A stretch of DNA of 64,000 nt from Rugamonas sp. A1-17 (GCA_025548565.1 JAJLPB010000008.1:1-64000), one strand, 5' to 3'. Counted from the first letter of the stretch, positions 8,340-17,644 are shown. The notes: generated by a model from the sequence alone, not told the origin. Translations and numbers: made by a program.

Positions 8340-8354
8340 GCCGGCGGTTTTTTT
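8325..8354 (+). terminator. Rho-independent terminator overlapping a stop codon
   Basis: ACCGCCGGC (8325-8333) pairs with GCCGGCGGT (8340-8348), and seven T follow (8348-8354). The TGA of the secreted-protein gene lies in the six-base loop. Confidence 0.9.
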
Positions 8355-8361
8355 ATGGCGC

Positions 8362-10059
8362 TCAGGCCCTGGCGGCCAGCGCGTTCTTGCGGATGGTGTC
8401 GAGCGTGGCGCCCGGCGTGATCAGGTTGCCGTCGTAGCGCAGCTCGATCACGGCCGGCAGCTGCTCGCCGTTGGCGTAGGCCAGCGCGCGTTCCAGCGCC
8501 GGCGCGAATTCCGCCGTGGTGCTGACCACCTCGCCATGGCCGCCGTAGGCCACCGCCAGCGCGGCGAAGTCCGGGTTGTGCAGCTGGGTGCCGGACACGC
8601 GGCCAGGGTAGTGCAGCTCCTGGTGCATGCGGATGGTGCCGAACATGCCGTTGTTGAACACGATGATGACCACGCCCGCGCGGTACTGCACGGCGGTGGC
8701 CAGCTCCTGGCCGTTCATCATGTACTCGCCGTCGCCGGCGAAGGTGATCACGGTGCGCGCCGGGTCGATGATCTTGGCGGCCACGCCGGACGGCACGCTG
8801 TAGCCCATGGCGCCGCTGGTCGGCGCCAGCTGCGTGCGCATGCCGCCGTAGCTGTGGAAGCGGTGCGCCCAGGTGGCGTAGTTGCCGGCGCCGTTGGTGA
8901 TGATGGTGTCGTGCGGCGCGATCTTGTCGATCTGCTGCACCACCTGCCACAGGTCCAGCGGCGCGCTGCCGTCCTGGAAGATCGGCGGCTGGCGCTGCCA
9001 CGCGGCCAGGTCGGCCCTGGCCTCGGCCACCGTGGCTTGCCAGGCGCTGGCATCGACCGGCGCCATCGCGGCCAGCATCGCCGTCATCTGCGGCATGCCG
9101 CTGTTGATCATCAACTCGGCCTGGTAGACGCTGCCCAGTTCCCCGGCGTCGGCGTGCACGTGGATCAGGCGCTGGGCCGGCAGCGGCGCGGCGATCAGCG
9201 CGTAGCCGCCGGTGGTCATCTCGCCCAGGCGCGGGCCGATCGCCAGGATGACGTCGGCCTCGCGCACGCGCGCGGCCAGCTTGGGATTGATGCCGATGCC
9301 GACGTCGCCGATGTAGTTGGGATGGGCGTTGTCGAGCAGGTCCTGGAAGCGGAATGCGCACGCCACCGGCAGGTGGTTGGCCTCGGCGAAGGCTTGCAGG
9401 TCGGCGCAGGCTTGCGCGTTCCAGCCGCCGCCGCCCAGCAGCACCAGTGGCTTTTTGGCGCCGGCCAGCAGCGCGCGCACTTGCCCGATCTGCGCGGCCG
9501 ACGGCGACGCCTGCACCGGCTGGTAGCGGCGGGTGTCGGCCACGGTGGCGACGGCGGTCAGCATGTCTTCCGGCAGCGCCAGCACCACCGGGCCGGGACG
9601 GCCGCTGGTGGCGATCTGGAAGGCGCGCGCGATGTACTCGGGCACGCGGTCGGCGCGGTCGATCTGCGCCACCCACTTGGCCATCTGGCCGTACATGCGG
9701 CGGTAGTCGATCTCCTGGAACGCCTCGCGGTCGACGAAGTCGTTGCCGACCTGGCCGATGAACAGGATCATCGGGGTCGAGTCCTGGAACGCGGTGTGCA
9801 CGCCGATCGAGGCGTTGGTGGCGCCCGGGCCGCGCGTGACGAAGCAGATGCCCGGCTTGCCGGTCATCTTGCCGTAGGCGTCGGCCATGAAGGCGGCGCC
9901 GCCCTCCTGGCGGTTGATGATGAAGCGGATGTCGGAGTCGTGCAGCGCGTCGAGCACGTCGAGGTAGCTTTCGCCGGGCACGCCGAATGCGGTGTCCACG
10001 CCGTGAATCTTCAGGGCGTCGACCAGGATCTGGCCGCCGGTGCGGGATGGTTGCGTCAT
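8362..10059 (-). CDS. Thiamine-diphosphate-dependent enzyme, acetolactate-synthase-like
   Basis: A 565-aa member of the large ThDP decarboxylase/carboligase family with the usual order: pyrimidine-binding domain (FGVPGESYLDVLDAL and the catalytic-type Glu52 in NRQEGGAAF), central FAD/DHAP-synthase-like domain, and pyrophosphate-binding domain with GDGEYMMNGQELATA...FNNG, the GDG...NN metal/ThDP motif. It resembles IlvB-type large subunits, but no small regulatory subunit gene is adjacent, so a catabolic or stand-alone carboligase is at least as likely as valine/isoleucine synthesis. ATG 10059 was chosen because AAGG lies upstream and the family's N-terminus starts there. Substrate unknown. 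Confidence 0.85.
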   Translation of the reverse strand: MTQPSRTGGQILVDALKIHGVDTAFGVPGESYLDVLDALHDSDIRFIINRQEGGAAFMADAYGKMTGKPGICFVTRGPGATNASIGVHTAFQDSTPMILFIGQVGNDFVDREAFQEIDYRRMYGQMAKWVAQIDRADRVPEYIARAFQIATSGRPGPVVLALPEDMLTAVATVADTRRYQPVQASPSAAQIGQVRALLAGAKKPLVLLGGGGWNAQACADLQAFAEANHLPVACAFRFQDLLDNAHPNYIGDVGIGINPKLAARVREADVILAIGPRLGEMTTGGYALIAAPLPAQRLIHVHADAGELGSVYQAELMINSGMPQMTAMLAAMAPVDASAWQATVAEARADLAAWQRQPPIFQDGSAPLDLWQVVQQIDKIAPHDTIITNGAGNYATWAHRFHSYGGMRTQLAPTSGAMGYSVPSGVAAKIIDPARTVITFAGDGEYMMNGQELATAVQYRAGVVIIVFNNGMFGTIRMHQELHYPGRVSGTQLHNPDFAALAVAYGGHGEVVSTTAEFAPALERALAYANGEQLPAVIELRYDGNLITPGATLDTIRKNALAARA

Positions 10060-10173
10060 GTCTGGCCTTATGGGTATAGGTATCCCGCATTCTACGGCCG
10101 GGCCCAAGGGGCGGCTTTTCTAATGGCGACACCAAATTTCAGATTTGACGGGGTGGACTGGTACAATAGCGGC

Positions 10174-10517
10174 TGAAGCAAGCCAGACAGCCGCTGGCCA
10201 GCGCGTAATGCCTGGCGGGAGGAAGGTCCGGACTCCATAGAGCGGGGTGACGGTTAACGGCCGTCCGCTGAAAGCCGCAAGCGCAAGCCCAAGGTATAAG
10301 GCGAGGAATAGGGCCACAGAGACGAGCGTATTAAGTTACGGTGAAACGCGGTAACCTCCACCTGGTGCAATTCCAAATAGGCACGCGATGATGCTGCTCG
10401 CGGAGCGTGCGGGTAGGAAGCTTGAGCGCTGGAGTAATCCAGCGCCTAGAGGAATGGCTGTCATAGCGCGGGTTCGCCTGCGCCGTAACAAAATCCGGCC
10501 TATCGGCTTGCTTCAAC
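10174..10517 (+). ncRNA. rnpB: RNase P RNA (M1 RNA, class A)
   Basis: Catalytic RNA of RNase P, which matures tRNA 5' ends. Conserved blocks are all present in order: GAGGAAGGTCCGGACTCC near 10219, the ACAGAGACGAG region near 10316, the TAGGAAGCTTGAG segment near 10413, AGAGGAATGGCTGTCAT near 10448 and ACAAAATCCGGC near 10488. The first bases (GAAGCAAGCC) pair with the last (GGCTTGCTTC) to form helix P1, which fixes both ends. A -10-like TACAAT (10162-10167) sits seven bases before the 5' end. Confidence 0.97.
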
Positions 10518-10584
10518 TAATAACAATGTTCGCGGCTGCCGCGGGACCGACGCGCACGCCGCGGCCTTCCTGGGGACTCTGCCG

Positions 10585-12090
10585 ATGAAAAAATACATAC
10601 TGGCCTTGGATCAAGGCACCACCAGTTCGCGCGCCATCCTGTTCGACCATCAGGGCCAGATCTGCGGCAGCGCGGCGCAGGAATTCCCGCAGCATTTCCC
10701 GCAGCCCGGCTGGGTCGAGCACGATCCCAATGAAATCTGGAACAGCCAGCTCACCGTGGCGCGCAAGGTCCTGCACGACAACCACGTCGACGGCAGCCAG
10801 ATCCTGGCGATCGGCATCGCCAACCAGCGCGAGACCACCGTGGTGTGGGACCGCAAGAGCGGCGAGCCGATCGCGCCGGCCATCGTCTGGCAGGACCGCC
10901 GCACGGCCGACACTTGCGAGGCGCTGCGCGCCGACGGCAAGGCCAGGAAAATCACCGACATCACCGGCCTGGAGCTGGACGCGTATTTTTCCGCGACCAA
11001 GCTCAAATGGCTGCTCGACCACGTGCCGGGCGCGCGCGAGCGGGCCCGCCACGGCGCGCTGGCCTTCGGCACCATCGACAGCTGGCTGACCTACAAGCTG
11101 ACCGGGCGCCACGTGACGGACGTCAGCAATGCCTCGCGCACCATGCTGTTCAACATCCACCTGATGCGCTGGGACCACGATCTGCTGCAGCTGTTCGATA
11201 TTCCCGAGGAGATGCTGCCGCAGGTGGTGTCGTCCAGCGAGGAGGTGGGCCACACCAAGGCCGCGCTGTTCGGCGCGGAGATCCCGGTGGCCGGCATCGC
11301 CGGCGACCAGCAGGCCGCCACGTTCGGCCAGGCCTGCCTCAAGCCGGGCATGGTCAAGAATACTTACGGCACCGGCTGCTTCATGCTGATGCATCTGGGA
11401 CGCCATCCGGTGGCGTCGCACAACCGGCTGCTGACCACGGTCGGCTGGCGGGTCGACGGCGCCACCGATTACCTGCTGGAGGGCAGCGTCTTCATGGGCG
11501 GCGCCACGGTGCAGTGGCTGCGCGATGGACTGGGCATCATCCAGCAGTCCAGCGACGTCGAGGCGCTGGCCGCCAGCGTGCCCGATAGCGGCGGCGTGTT
11601 CATGGTGCCGGCCTTTGTCGGTTTGGGCGCGCCGCACTGGGACCCGTATGCGCGCGGCGCGCTGGTCGGCCTGAGCCGGGGCAGCAACCGTGGGCACATC
11701 GCGCGCGCTGCGCTGGAGGCGATCGCTTATCAGAGCGCGGAGCTGATGGCGGCCATGCAGAAGGATGTGGCGGCGTCGCACCACGCGATTCCGCTGACCG
11801 AGGTGCGCGCGGACGGCGGCGCGGCCCGCAACGATTTGCTGATGCAGTTCCAGGCCGACCTGCTGGGCGTGCCGGTGCTGCGGCCCACGGTGACCGAGAC
11901 CACGGCGCTGGGCGCGGCCTATCTGGCCGGGCTGGCGGTGGGTTTCTGGGAGACGCAGGAGGAAATCGCCGCGCAGTGGTCGTGCGAGCGCCGCTTCGAG
12001 CCGGCCATGCCGGTCGACCGCCGCGCCGAGTTGCTGGCGCAGTGGGGGCGTGCGGTCGAGCGCTCGCGCGGCTGGGTCGACGGCAGGTAG
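10585..12090 (+). CDS. glpK: Glycerol kinase
   Basis: Phosphorylates glycerol to sn-glycerol 3-phosphate with ATP. The 501-aa protein is full length for the FGGY kinase family. It begins with the phosphate-binding LALDQGTTSSRAILFD, keeps the glycerol-binding NQRETTVVWD and WQDRRT segments, the catalytic Asp in VAGIAGDQQAATFGQ, and the second FGGY signature region near LTEVRADGGAARNDLLMQFQAD. No glpF or glpD is adjacent in this window, so it is not part of a visible glp operon. A long inverted repeat follows it. Confidence 0.96.
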   Translation: MKKYILALDQGTTSSRAILFDHQGQICGSAAQEFPQHFPQPGWVEHDPNEIWNSQLTVARKVLHDNHVDGSQILAIGIANQRETTVVWDRKSGEPIAPAIVWQDRRTADTCEALRADGKARKITDITGLELDAYFSATKLKWLLDHVPGARERARHGALAFGTIDSWLTYKLTGRHVTDVSNASRTMLFNIHLMRWDHDLLQLFDIPEEMLPQVVSSSEEVGHTKAALFGAEIPVAGIAGDQQAATFGQACLKPGMVKNTYGTGCFMLMHLGRHPVASHNRLLTTVGWRVDGATDYLLEGSVFMGGATVQWLRDGLGIIQQSSDVEALAASVPDSGGVFMVPAFVGLGAPHWDPYARGALVGLSRGSNRGHIARAALEAIAYQSAELMAAMQKDVAASHHAIPLTEVRADGGAARNDLLMQFQADLLGVPVLRPTVTETTALGAAYLAGLAVGFWETQEEIAAQWSCERRFEPAMPVDRRAELLAQWGRAVERSRGWVDGR

Positions 12091-12133
12091 GATGCATATG
12101 GGGGGGAGGTCGCCACGATCCTTCGCCGGACCT

Positions 12134-12250
12134 TGCTGAAACGGGCTTCTAAAACCTTCTGAAATTGGTGGATTTCTTCTGTCCTGGGCGCGAGGCCGGG
12201 GCCAGAGAAATTCCGCGGATTTCAGAAGGTTTCAGAAGCCCGTTTCAGCA
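12134..12250. repeat. Inverted repeat with 32-bp arms, one mismatch
   Basis: Bases 12134-12165 and 12219-12250 are complementary at 31 of 32 positions (12151 against 12233 mismatches), with 53 bases between. Each arm contains two similar 9-mers, TTTCAGAAG and a variant. There is no T tract on the glpK side and only TTTT after the right arm, so it is not a simple terminator. It could be a miniature mobile element, a REP-type pair or a large mRNA 3' hairpin. Confidence 0.8.
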
Positions 12251-12368
12251 GTTTTGCTAGAAGGAGACGGCGGATACACCCGGTGTGTGTATTCTCACGG
12301 CAAGGTTCCAGTGCGCGCAAGGATAAGGTAATATTGGTTGTCTTGCCACCTAAGCAACTGGAGCAGCG

Positions 12369-13139
12369 ATGCAAAATGTCGAGTTGAATGCGATCGAAAT
12401 CCTGTTCGATGAACTGAGCGATGTCGCGTTTTTCGTCAAGGACCGCGACGGCCGCTATCTGGCCGCCAACCGCACGCTGGTGCGCCGCTGCGGCCTGCGC
12501 AACAAGCAGGAAATCGTCGGCAAGACGGTGCTGGAGGTGCACCCGCGCCACCTGGCGCAGAACTACATGGCGCAGGACCGCGAGGTGATCGAGGCCGGCC
12601 ACACCATCAGCAAGCACCTCGAGCTGCACCTGTATCCCAACCGCCGCCACGGCTGGTGCCTGACCCACAAGACCCCGCTGCGCGACGACGCCGGCGCCAT
12701 CGTCGGCCTGGTCGGCACCTCGCACGACCTCGGGCTGGCCGACGACCACCACCCGGTGTACCGGCAGATCGCCAGCATCGCCCAGCACATCCGCGACAAC
12801 TACAAGGAACCCCTGTGCCTGAACCAGCTGGCGCAGGAGGCCGGCTTGCCGCTGGCGCGCGTGGAGCGGCTGTTCCAGCGCGTGTTCCACTACAGCCCGC
12901 GCCAGCTGCTGCTGCAATCGCGGCTGAACGGCGCGCTGGCGCTGATCGAGGCCGACCAGACGCGCAGCATCGCCGACATCGCCAACGATTGCGGCTATTC
13001 CGACCACAGCGCCTTCAGCCGCCAGTTCAAGGCGCTGACCGGGATGACGCCGGTGCAGTACCGCGCCCAGCACCACGGCGCGCGTCCGCCCTCGGCGCCG
13101 GCGCCGGCGGTATCGTTGTGGCAGGAATTGGGCGCCTGA
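12369..13139 (+). CDS. PAS-domain AraC-family transcriptional regulator
   Basis: A 256-aa protein. Residues about 8-120 form a PAS domain (DELSDVAFFVKDRDGRYLAANRTL, GKTVLEVHP, GLVGTSHDLG). Residues about 140-235 form an AraC-type double helix-turn-helix, with LNQLAQEAGLPLARVERLFQ and the second-helix signature SIADIANDCGYSDHSAFSRQF followed by G.TP.QYR. The PAS domain probably senses a small ligand or cofactor, and the output is DNA binding. GGAG lies about five bases before the ATG. No obvious target operon is adjacent; glpK upstream and the collagenase downstream are candidates only by position. Confidence 0.9.
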   Translation: MQNVELNAIEILFDELSDVAFFVKDRDGRYLAANRTLVRRCGLRNKQEIVGKTVLEVHPRHLAQNYMAQDREVIEAGHTISKHLELHLYPNRRHGWCLTHKTPLRDDAGAIVGLVGTSHDLGLADDHHPVYRQIASIAQHIRDNYKEPLCLNQLAQEAGLPLARVERLFQRVFHYSPRQLLLQSRLNGALALIEADQTRSIADIANDCGYSDHSAFSRQFKALTGMTPVQYRAQHHGARPPSAPAPAVSLWQELGA

Positions 13140-13339
13140 GCGCCGTCCGCGCGCGCAAAGTGTGGTATTTCGGCGCAAACGCTGTGCCGATCCCGCACCC
13201 CCGGCTGTTTAAATAGAGCGAACCGCCGGCCACGGTCCGGTGTGCGCAATGCCTTGCAAACTCATCAAGATAGTATTTCCAAGCCGCCCAAACATGGCGG
13301 CAAAAGACCAATAACTATTCTTGAAGAAAAGAGGCAGAC

Positions 13340-15586
13340 ATGTCGTTATCGAGGAACATCCTGTATCTGGGCGGCCTATGCGTGGCCAGCCTGACCATTG
13401 CCGCCCATGCGGACCAGGGCGGCGATCCCGCCGCGGACCGGCACGGCCGCCTGAAGCAGGCGCCGATGCCGCACCAGCGCCAAAACCTGCCGCCGTCGAT
13501 CGAGCAGCAGAAGTACCAGGTGGCGCCAACCACCAAGCCGCGCTACGACCTGTTGCCGCGCTCGCAGCGCAACAGCCTGACGCCGATGAGCGCGACGCCG
13601 GAATGCAAGGACATGGGCAAGCTGGCCAGCTACAGCGGCGCCGCGCTGGCCGACTACCTGGCCAACCTGCCGGACTACGAATGCACCTACGGCCTGTTCT
13701 CGCTGACGCCGGAGCAGGGCGCGACGGTCTACTCGGCCGCCAACATGAGCGCCATCGCCAGCCGCTTCACGCAGGAAGCGGCCAGCTACAACGCCAGCGA
13801 CATGAAGCTGGTCAACCTGACGCTGTACCTGCGCGCCGGCTACTACCTGGCCGAGGGCGGCACCATCGCCCAGCCGGCCCAGTCGCTCAAGACCGCGCTG
13901 CGCACGCCGATCAAGCAGCTGGCCGACGGCACGGCGCTGTATGCGCCCAACACGGTGGCCAGCAGCACCGCCGGCGAGGCGATTCGCCTGATCACCAATA
14001 TGCATGACGAACCGTACTACCTGTCCAGCATGAAGGCGCTGGTGCAGCGCTACACCAACAGCGCCAACAATCCGCACGCGGTCGACGCGCTGCGCAACCC
14101 CAGCACGGCCGGCGCCTTCACGTCGGCGTTGACGGTGTTCTTCTATTCCCACTACCGCGCCGAAGGCGTGCCGCTGCTGCAGAACGACCTGTCGTACGCG
14201 ACCGCGCTGAACGCCTTCGTCACCTCCAACAAGGCGACGCTGCTGGGCGACTACTACGGCTACCAGCTCAACGACGCCACCAACGAGGCGTTCCGCTTCA
14301 TGCAGTACCCGGCGCTGAAGGACGGCGTCAAGCCGATGGTGAAAGCCATGCTGGCCAGCTCCAGCATGACCGGCGCCGACAGCGACCTGTGGCTGGCGGC
14401 CGCCTCGGCCGTCAAGTACTACGACAACGGCAATTGCGGCGAGTACGGCACCTGCGACTATGTCACCCAGCTGGCCAACACCGTGCTCAAGTACAGCAAG
14501 GACTGCAGCCCGACGCTGCACATCCGCGCCCAGGACATGACGCCGGAGCAGCTGCAGGACAGCTGCGACAAGCTGGCGGTGGAAGAGGGCTATGTGCACG
14601 AGATGTTGAAGACCAACCGCACGCCGGTGGCCAACGACTACAACACCTCGCTGGAACTGGTGGTGTTCGACGACTACGCCAACTACAGCAAGTACGCCTC
14701 GGTCATCTACGGCATCGACACCAACAACGGCGGCATGTACCTGGAGGGCGAGCCCGACCAGCCGGGCAACCAGGCGCGCTTCATCGCGCACGAAGCCTCG
14801 TGGCTGCGGCCGACGTTCCAGGTGTGGAACCTGGAGCACGAGTTCGTCCACTACCTGGACGGCCGCTTCGACATGCTGGGCGACTTCGCGCTGGCCACCT
14901 CGGTGCCGACCGTGTGGTGGATCGAGGGCATCGCGGAATACATGTCGCTCAAGAATAACAACCAGGTCGCGATCGACATGGCCAAGACCGGCACCTACCG
15001 CCTGAGCCAGATCTTCGGCAACACCTACAGCATGGCCGACTATGTGCCGCGCGCCTATCGCTGGGGCTACATGGCGACCCGCTTCATGATCGAGCGCCAC
15101 CGTGCCGACGTCGACGCCGTGCTGGGCCAGTTCCGCGTCGGCGACTACGGCGGCTACCAGAGCTTCATGGACCGCATCGGCACCAGCTACGACGCCGAGT
15201 TCGCCGACTGGGTCAACCAGGCCACCACCGCCGGCCAGCCGCCGCTGCCGGAGCCGCAACTGCCGCGCTGCTCGTCGACCAGCTACCTGGGCAAGAACTG
15301 CGGCATCACCGGCCTGTCCTCGAGCGGCCAGGCGTATGTCTACCTGATGGTGCCGGCCGGCGCCCGGAACGTCAAAGTCTACAGCCGCGGCGGCAATGGC
15401 GATGTCGACCTGTACCTGGCGCTGGACCGCTACCCGAGCGTGGCCTCGTTCGACATGGTGTCGGCCACCGCCGGCAACGCGGAAAACCTGTACCTGCCCA
15501 ATCCGGTCGCGGGCCACTGGTACTACATCATGCTGAACGCCAAAACCCCGTTCAGCGGTGTCACGGTGTACGCCACCTACGACTGA
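13340..15586 (+). CDS. Secreted M9-family collagenase-like metallopeptidase
   Basis: A 748-aa exported zinc protease. It has a signal peptide (cleavage near AAHA-DQGG), a long N-terminal M9 activator-type region, the zinc motif HEFVH (residues 500-504, with YLDGR following), and a probable third ligand Glu529 in WWIEGIAEYMS. After residue about 635 comes a C-terminal pre-peptidase-type (PPC) beta domain with SSGQAYVYLMVPAG and GNGDVDLYLAL, which is often used for substrate binding. It resembles Vibrio-type collagenases. AAGAGG precedes the ATG, and it is monocistronic with its own terminator. The 25-residue spacing from the second His to Glu529 is shorter than I recall for clostridial enzymes. 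Confidence 0.92.
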   Translation: MSLSRNILYLGGLCVASLTIAAHADQGGDPAADRHGRLKQAPMPHQRQNLPPSIEQQKYQVAPTTKPRYDLLPRSQRNSLTPMSATPECKDMGKLASYSGAALADYLANLPDYECTYGLFSLTPEQGATVYSAANMSAIASRFTQEAASYNASDMKLVNLTLYLRAGYYLAEGGTIAQPAQSLKTALRTPIKQLADGTALYAPNTVASSTAGEAIRLITNMHDEPYYLSSMKALVQRYTNSANNPHAVDALRNPSTAGAFTSALTVFFYSHYRAEGVPLLQNDLSYATALNAFVTSNKATLLGDYYGYQLNDATNEAFRFMQYPALKDGVKPMVKAMLASSSMTGADSDLWLAAASAVKYYDNGNCGEYGTCDYVTQLANTVLKYSKDCSPTLHIRAQDMTPEQLQDSCDKLAVEEGYVHEMLKTNRTPVANDYNTSLELVVFDDYANYSKYASVIYGIDTNNGGMYLEGEPDQPGNQARFIAHEASWLRPTFQVWNLEHEFVHYLDGRFDMLGDFALATSVPTVWWIEGIAEYMSLKNNNQVAIDMAKTGTYRLSQIFGNTYSMADYVPRAYRWGYMATRFMIERHRADVDAVLGQFRVGDYGGYQSFMDRIGTSYDAEFADWVNQATTAGQPPLPEPQLPRCSSTSYLGKNCGITGLSSSGQAYVYLMVPAGARNVKVYSRGGNGDVDLYLALDRYPSVASFDMVSATAGNAENLYLPNPVAGHWYYIMLNAKTPFSGVTVYATYD

Positions 15587-15628
15587 TTTTTGTTAATTCT
15601 TGATTGATTCTTGATTAAGAAGCACTTA

Positions 15629-15660
15629 AAACGGCAGCCGCACGGCTGCCGTTTCTGTTT
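15629..15660 (+). terminator. Rho-independent terminator of the collagenase gene
   Basis: AAACGGCAGCC (15629-15639) pairs perfectly with GGCTGCCGTTT (15644-15654) around four bases, and TTT-C-TG-TTTT follows. Confidence 0.85.
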
Positions 15661-16085
15661 TCAACCGGCGGATTTCGTATAATACGGCTGTCGGTGGTGG
15701 CCTGATTTGTCTATACAAGTTGGGGCGCGCCGCGGTGATGTCCCTCGACGAACCCAGGTTTTGTTTTCCGCTTCAGCGCGCCGCCGGCGCGACTTGCCGC
15801 AAAAAATCCCCTCCGCCCGCACATTCCCGCCCGTTCACCACCGATAACTATTTACCATTGCAATGTTGGCGCTTTGCAACTTTATGCATTTAATTCAATT
15901 ATTTTATGCGGGCTTTTACAGCGCCGGCGCGGTGGCAAACACATGTGCGCAGATGAGGTAGCACATTCACACTTTGACATAAGTACTTAATTTACCTGAC
16001 TATTTTATTTCTACCCGGCTTCAAGGAATCGCGCTAAGTCCTTAATTTCATTACTAAAATCGCTGTTTCGTTTGCCTGAAAGCGC
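15661..16085 (+). other. Non-coding region before the dcw promoter, possible small RNA
   Basis: A good -10 TATAAT lies at 15678-15683 with no open frame behind it. The following 80 bases contain several potential short stems (for example TTGT/ACAA around 15708-15719) and end in TTTT-G-TTTT (15759-15767), which would fit a short terminated transcript. I cannot match it to a known RNA family. Further on, TTGACA occurs at about 15974. No protein gene is visible. Confidence 0.35.
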
Positions 16086-16147
16086 TTGACCGTCATTCTT
16101 GCTTCCTCTAAAGTGGGCATCTGTGTGAAAAAGTGTCTTTTTGTGGG
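16086..16147 (+). promoter_or_regulatory. dcw cluster promoter with four MraZ boxes
   Basis: TTGACC (16086-16091) and TAAAGT (16109-16114) are 17 bases apart. Starting at 16113, GTG-core repeats occur every ten bases: GTGGG (16113), GTGTG (16123), GTGTC (16133) and GTGGG (16143). MraZ is known to bind tandem TGGG-type repeats with five-base spacers ahead of mraZ. The first box overlaps the -10, so binding should repress. Confidence 0.8.
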
Positions 16148-16237
16148 AAATTTCACCCGACTTAGCGGCGGGGGAGATGCAAAGCAGAAAACGCCGATCA
16201 TGCTCCGCTAACCCTACTGAGGTCAAAAGGTAATCCC

Positions 16238-16666
16238 GTGTTTCAAGGCGCGTCCGCAATCAATCTCGATGCCAAAGGCAGGATGTCCATCCCTGCCAAG
16301 CATCGTGACGCGCTCTCGATCCAGTGCGAAGGCCGCCTCACGCTGACCCGCCATCCCGACGGCTGCGTCATGTTGTTCCCCCGCCCCGTGTGGGAGCAAC
16401 ACCGCCAGCAGATCGCCCAGTGGCCGCTGCAGGCCCGCGCCTGGCAGCGCATCTTCCTTGGCTACGCCACCGATGTCGAAATGGACACGGCCGGCCGCAT
16501 CCTGATCGCCCCCGAGCTGCGCAGCGCCGTCGGCCTGGAGCGGGAAGTCATGATGATGGGCATGGGTTCGCACTTTGAAATCTGGGATGCCGCCAAGATG
16601 GCGGAAAAAGAGCAGCAGGCGATCGAAGCCGGCACCCCCGATGTCCTCGCCAATTTCTCCTTCTAA
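16238..16666 (+). CDS. mraZ: Transcriptional regulator MraZ
   Basis: AbrB-fold DNA-binding protein that controls the division and cell-wall cluster, usually repressing its own promoter. At 142 aa it shows the two tandem SpoVT/AbrB-like units: NLDAKGRMSIPAKHRDAL near residue 8 and MDTAGRILIAPELRSAVGL near residue 84. The start is GTG 16238, with AAAGG seven bases upstream; no ATG fits. The boxes it should bind lie 90-125 bases upstream. First gene of the dcw cluster, six bases before the next frame. Confidence 0.97.
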   Translation: MFQGASAINLDAKGRMSIPAKHRDALSIQCEGRLTLTRHPDGCVMLFPRPVWEQHRQQIAQWPLQARAWQRIFLGYATDVEMDTAGRILIAPELRSAVGLEREVMMMGMGSHFEIWDAAKMAEKEQQAIEAGTPDVLANFSF

Positions 16667-16675
16667 GGCTCCGTG

Positions 16676-17644
16676 ATGACTACTACATCGGTGCCGGAAT
16701 TTCAGCATCGGACGGTGCTGCTGGACGAAGCGGTCGACGCGCTGGCGCTGGACGGCGCGCGCGCCGGCGGCGTCTACGTCGACGGCACCTTCGGCCGCGG
16801 CGGGCACTCGCGCCTGATCCTGTCCAAACTGGGCGCCAACGCGCGCCTGATCGCCTTCGACAAAGACCCGCAGGCGATCGCCACCGCGGAACAGATCGAC
16901 GACCCGCGCTTCACCATCGTCCACGACAGCTTCGCCACCATGCACGCGGCGCTGGCCGAGCGCGGCGTGGCGCAGGCCGACGGCATCCTGCTCGACCTGG
17001 GCATCTCGTCGCCGCAGGTGGACGACGCGGCGCGCGGCTTCAGCTTCCGCAACGACGGCCCGCTCGACATGCGCATGGACACCACGCGCGGCATGTCGGC
17101 GGCGGAGTGGCTCGCCACAGAAACCGAACAGACACTGGAAAAGGTGATCAAAGAATATGGGGAAGAACGGTTTGCTTTTCAGATTGCAAAGGCGATTGTT
17201 GCTCGCCGGGCAGTCGAACCAATTTCAAGCACACGACAGCTTGCCGGCATCGTGGCAGGCGCGGTCAAGACTCGGGAAAAGGGCAAGGACCCGGCCACCC
17301 GCACCTTTCAGGCTATCCGGATTTTCATCAATAAGGAGCTTGAAGACCTCGAGATCGGCCTGACGCAAGCCTGGAACAGCCTGGCGCCGGGCGGCATCAT
17401 CGCCATCATCAGTTTCCACTCGCTGGAAGACCGCATGGTCAAGCGCTTCTTCGCGTCCAAGGCCAACGTCGAGCAGCCGGACCGCCGGCTGCCGATCCGC
17501 GCGGTCGACCTGCCGCAGCCGGAGCTCAAGCTGCTGGCCAAGATCAAGCCGTCCGACGCCGAGGTGGACGCCAACCCGCGCGCCCGTTCGGCCGTGATGC
17601 GGGTGGCGCGCCGCCTGCCGCTGCCTGTGAAGGGTGCGGCATGA
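16676..17644 (+). CDS. rsmH: 16S rRNA (cytosine(1402)-N4)-methyltransferase RsmH
   Basis: SAM-dependent methyltransferase (MraW) that modifies C1402 in the decoding centre of 16S rRNA. At 322 aa it holds the family start FQHRTVLLDEAVDAL, the SAM-binding YVDGTFGRGGHSRLIL, ILLDLGISSPQVD, and the catalytic-region motif IISFHSLEDRMVKRFF. AAGG lies seven bases before ATG 16676; a GTG directly before it (16673) is an alternative. Its stop overlaps the ftsL start by four bases. Confidence 0.96.
   Translation: MTTTSVPEFQHRTVLLDEAVDALALDGARAGGVYVDGTFGRGGHSRLILSKLGANARLIAFDKDPQAIATAEQIDDPRFTIVHDSFATMHAALAERGVAQADGILLDLGISSPQVDDAARGFSFRNDGPLDMRMDTTRGMSAAEWLATETEQTLEKVIKEYGEERFAFQIAKAIVARRAVEPISSTRQLAGIVAGAVKTREKGKDPATRTFQAIRIFINKELEDLEIGLTQAWNSLAPGGIIAIISFHSLEDRMVKRFFASKANVEQPDRRLPIRAVDLPQPELKLLAKIKPSDAEVDANPRARSAVMRVARRLPLPVKGAA

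Noticed and set aside
9354..9761. Plus-strand frame over the ThDP enzyme
   Set aside because: Arg/Pro/Ala-rich shadow of the minus-strand coding sequence.
15690..15870. 6S RNA
   Set aside because: The ends of the interval do not form a closing stem and the expected central bubble is not evident.
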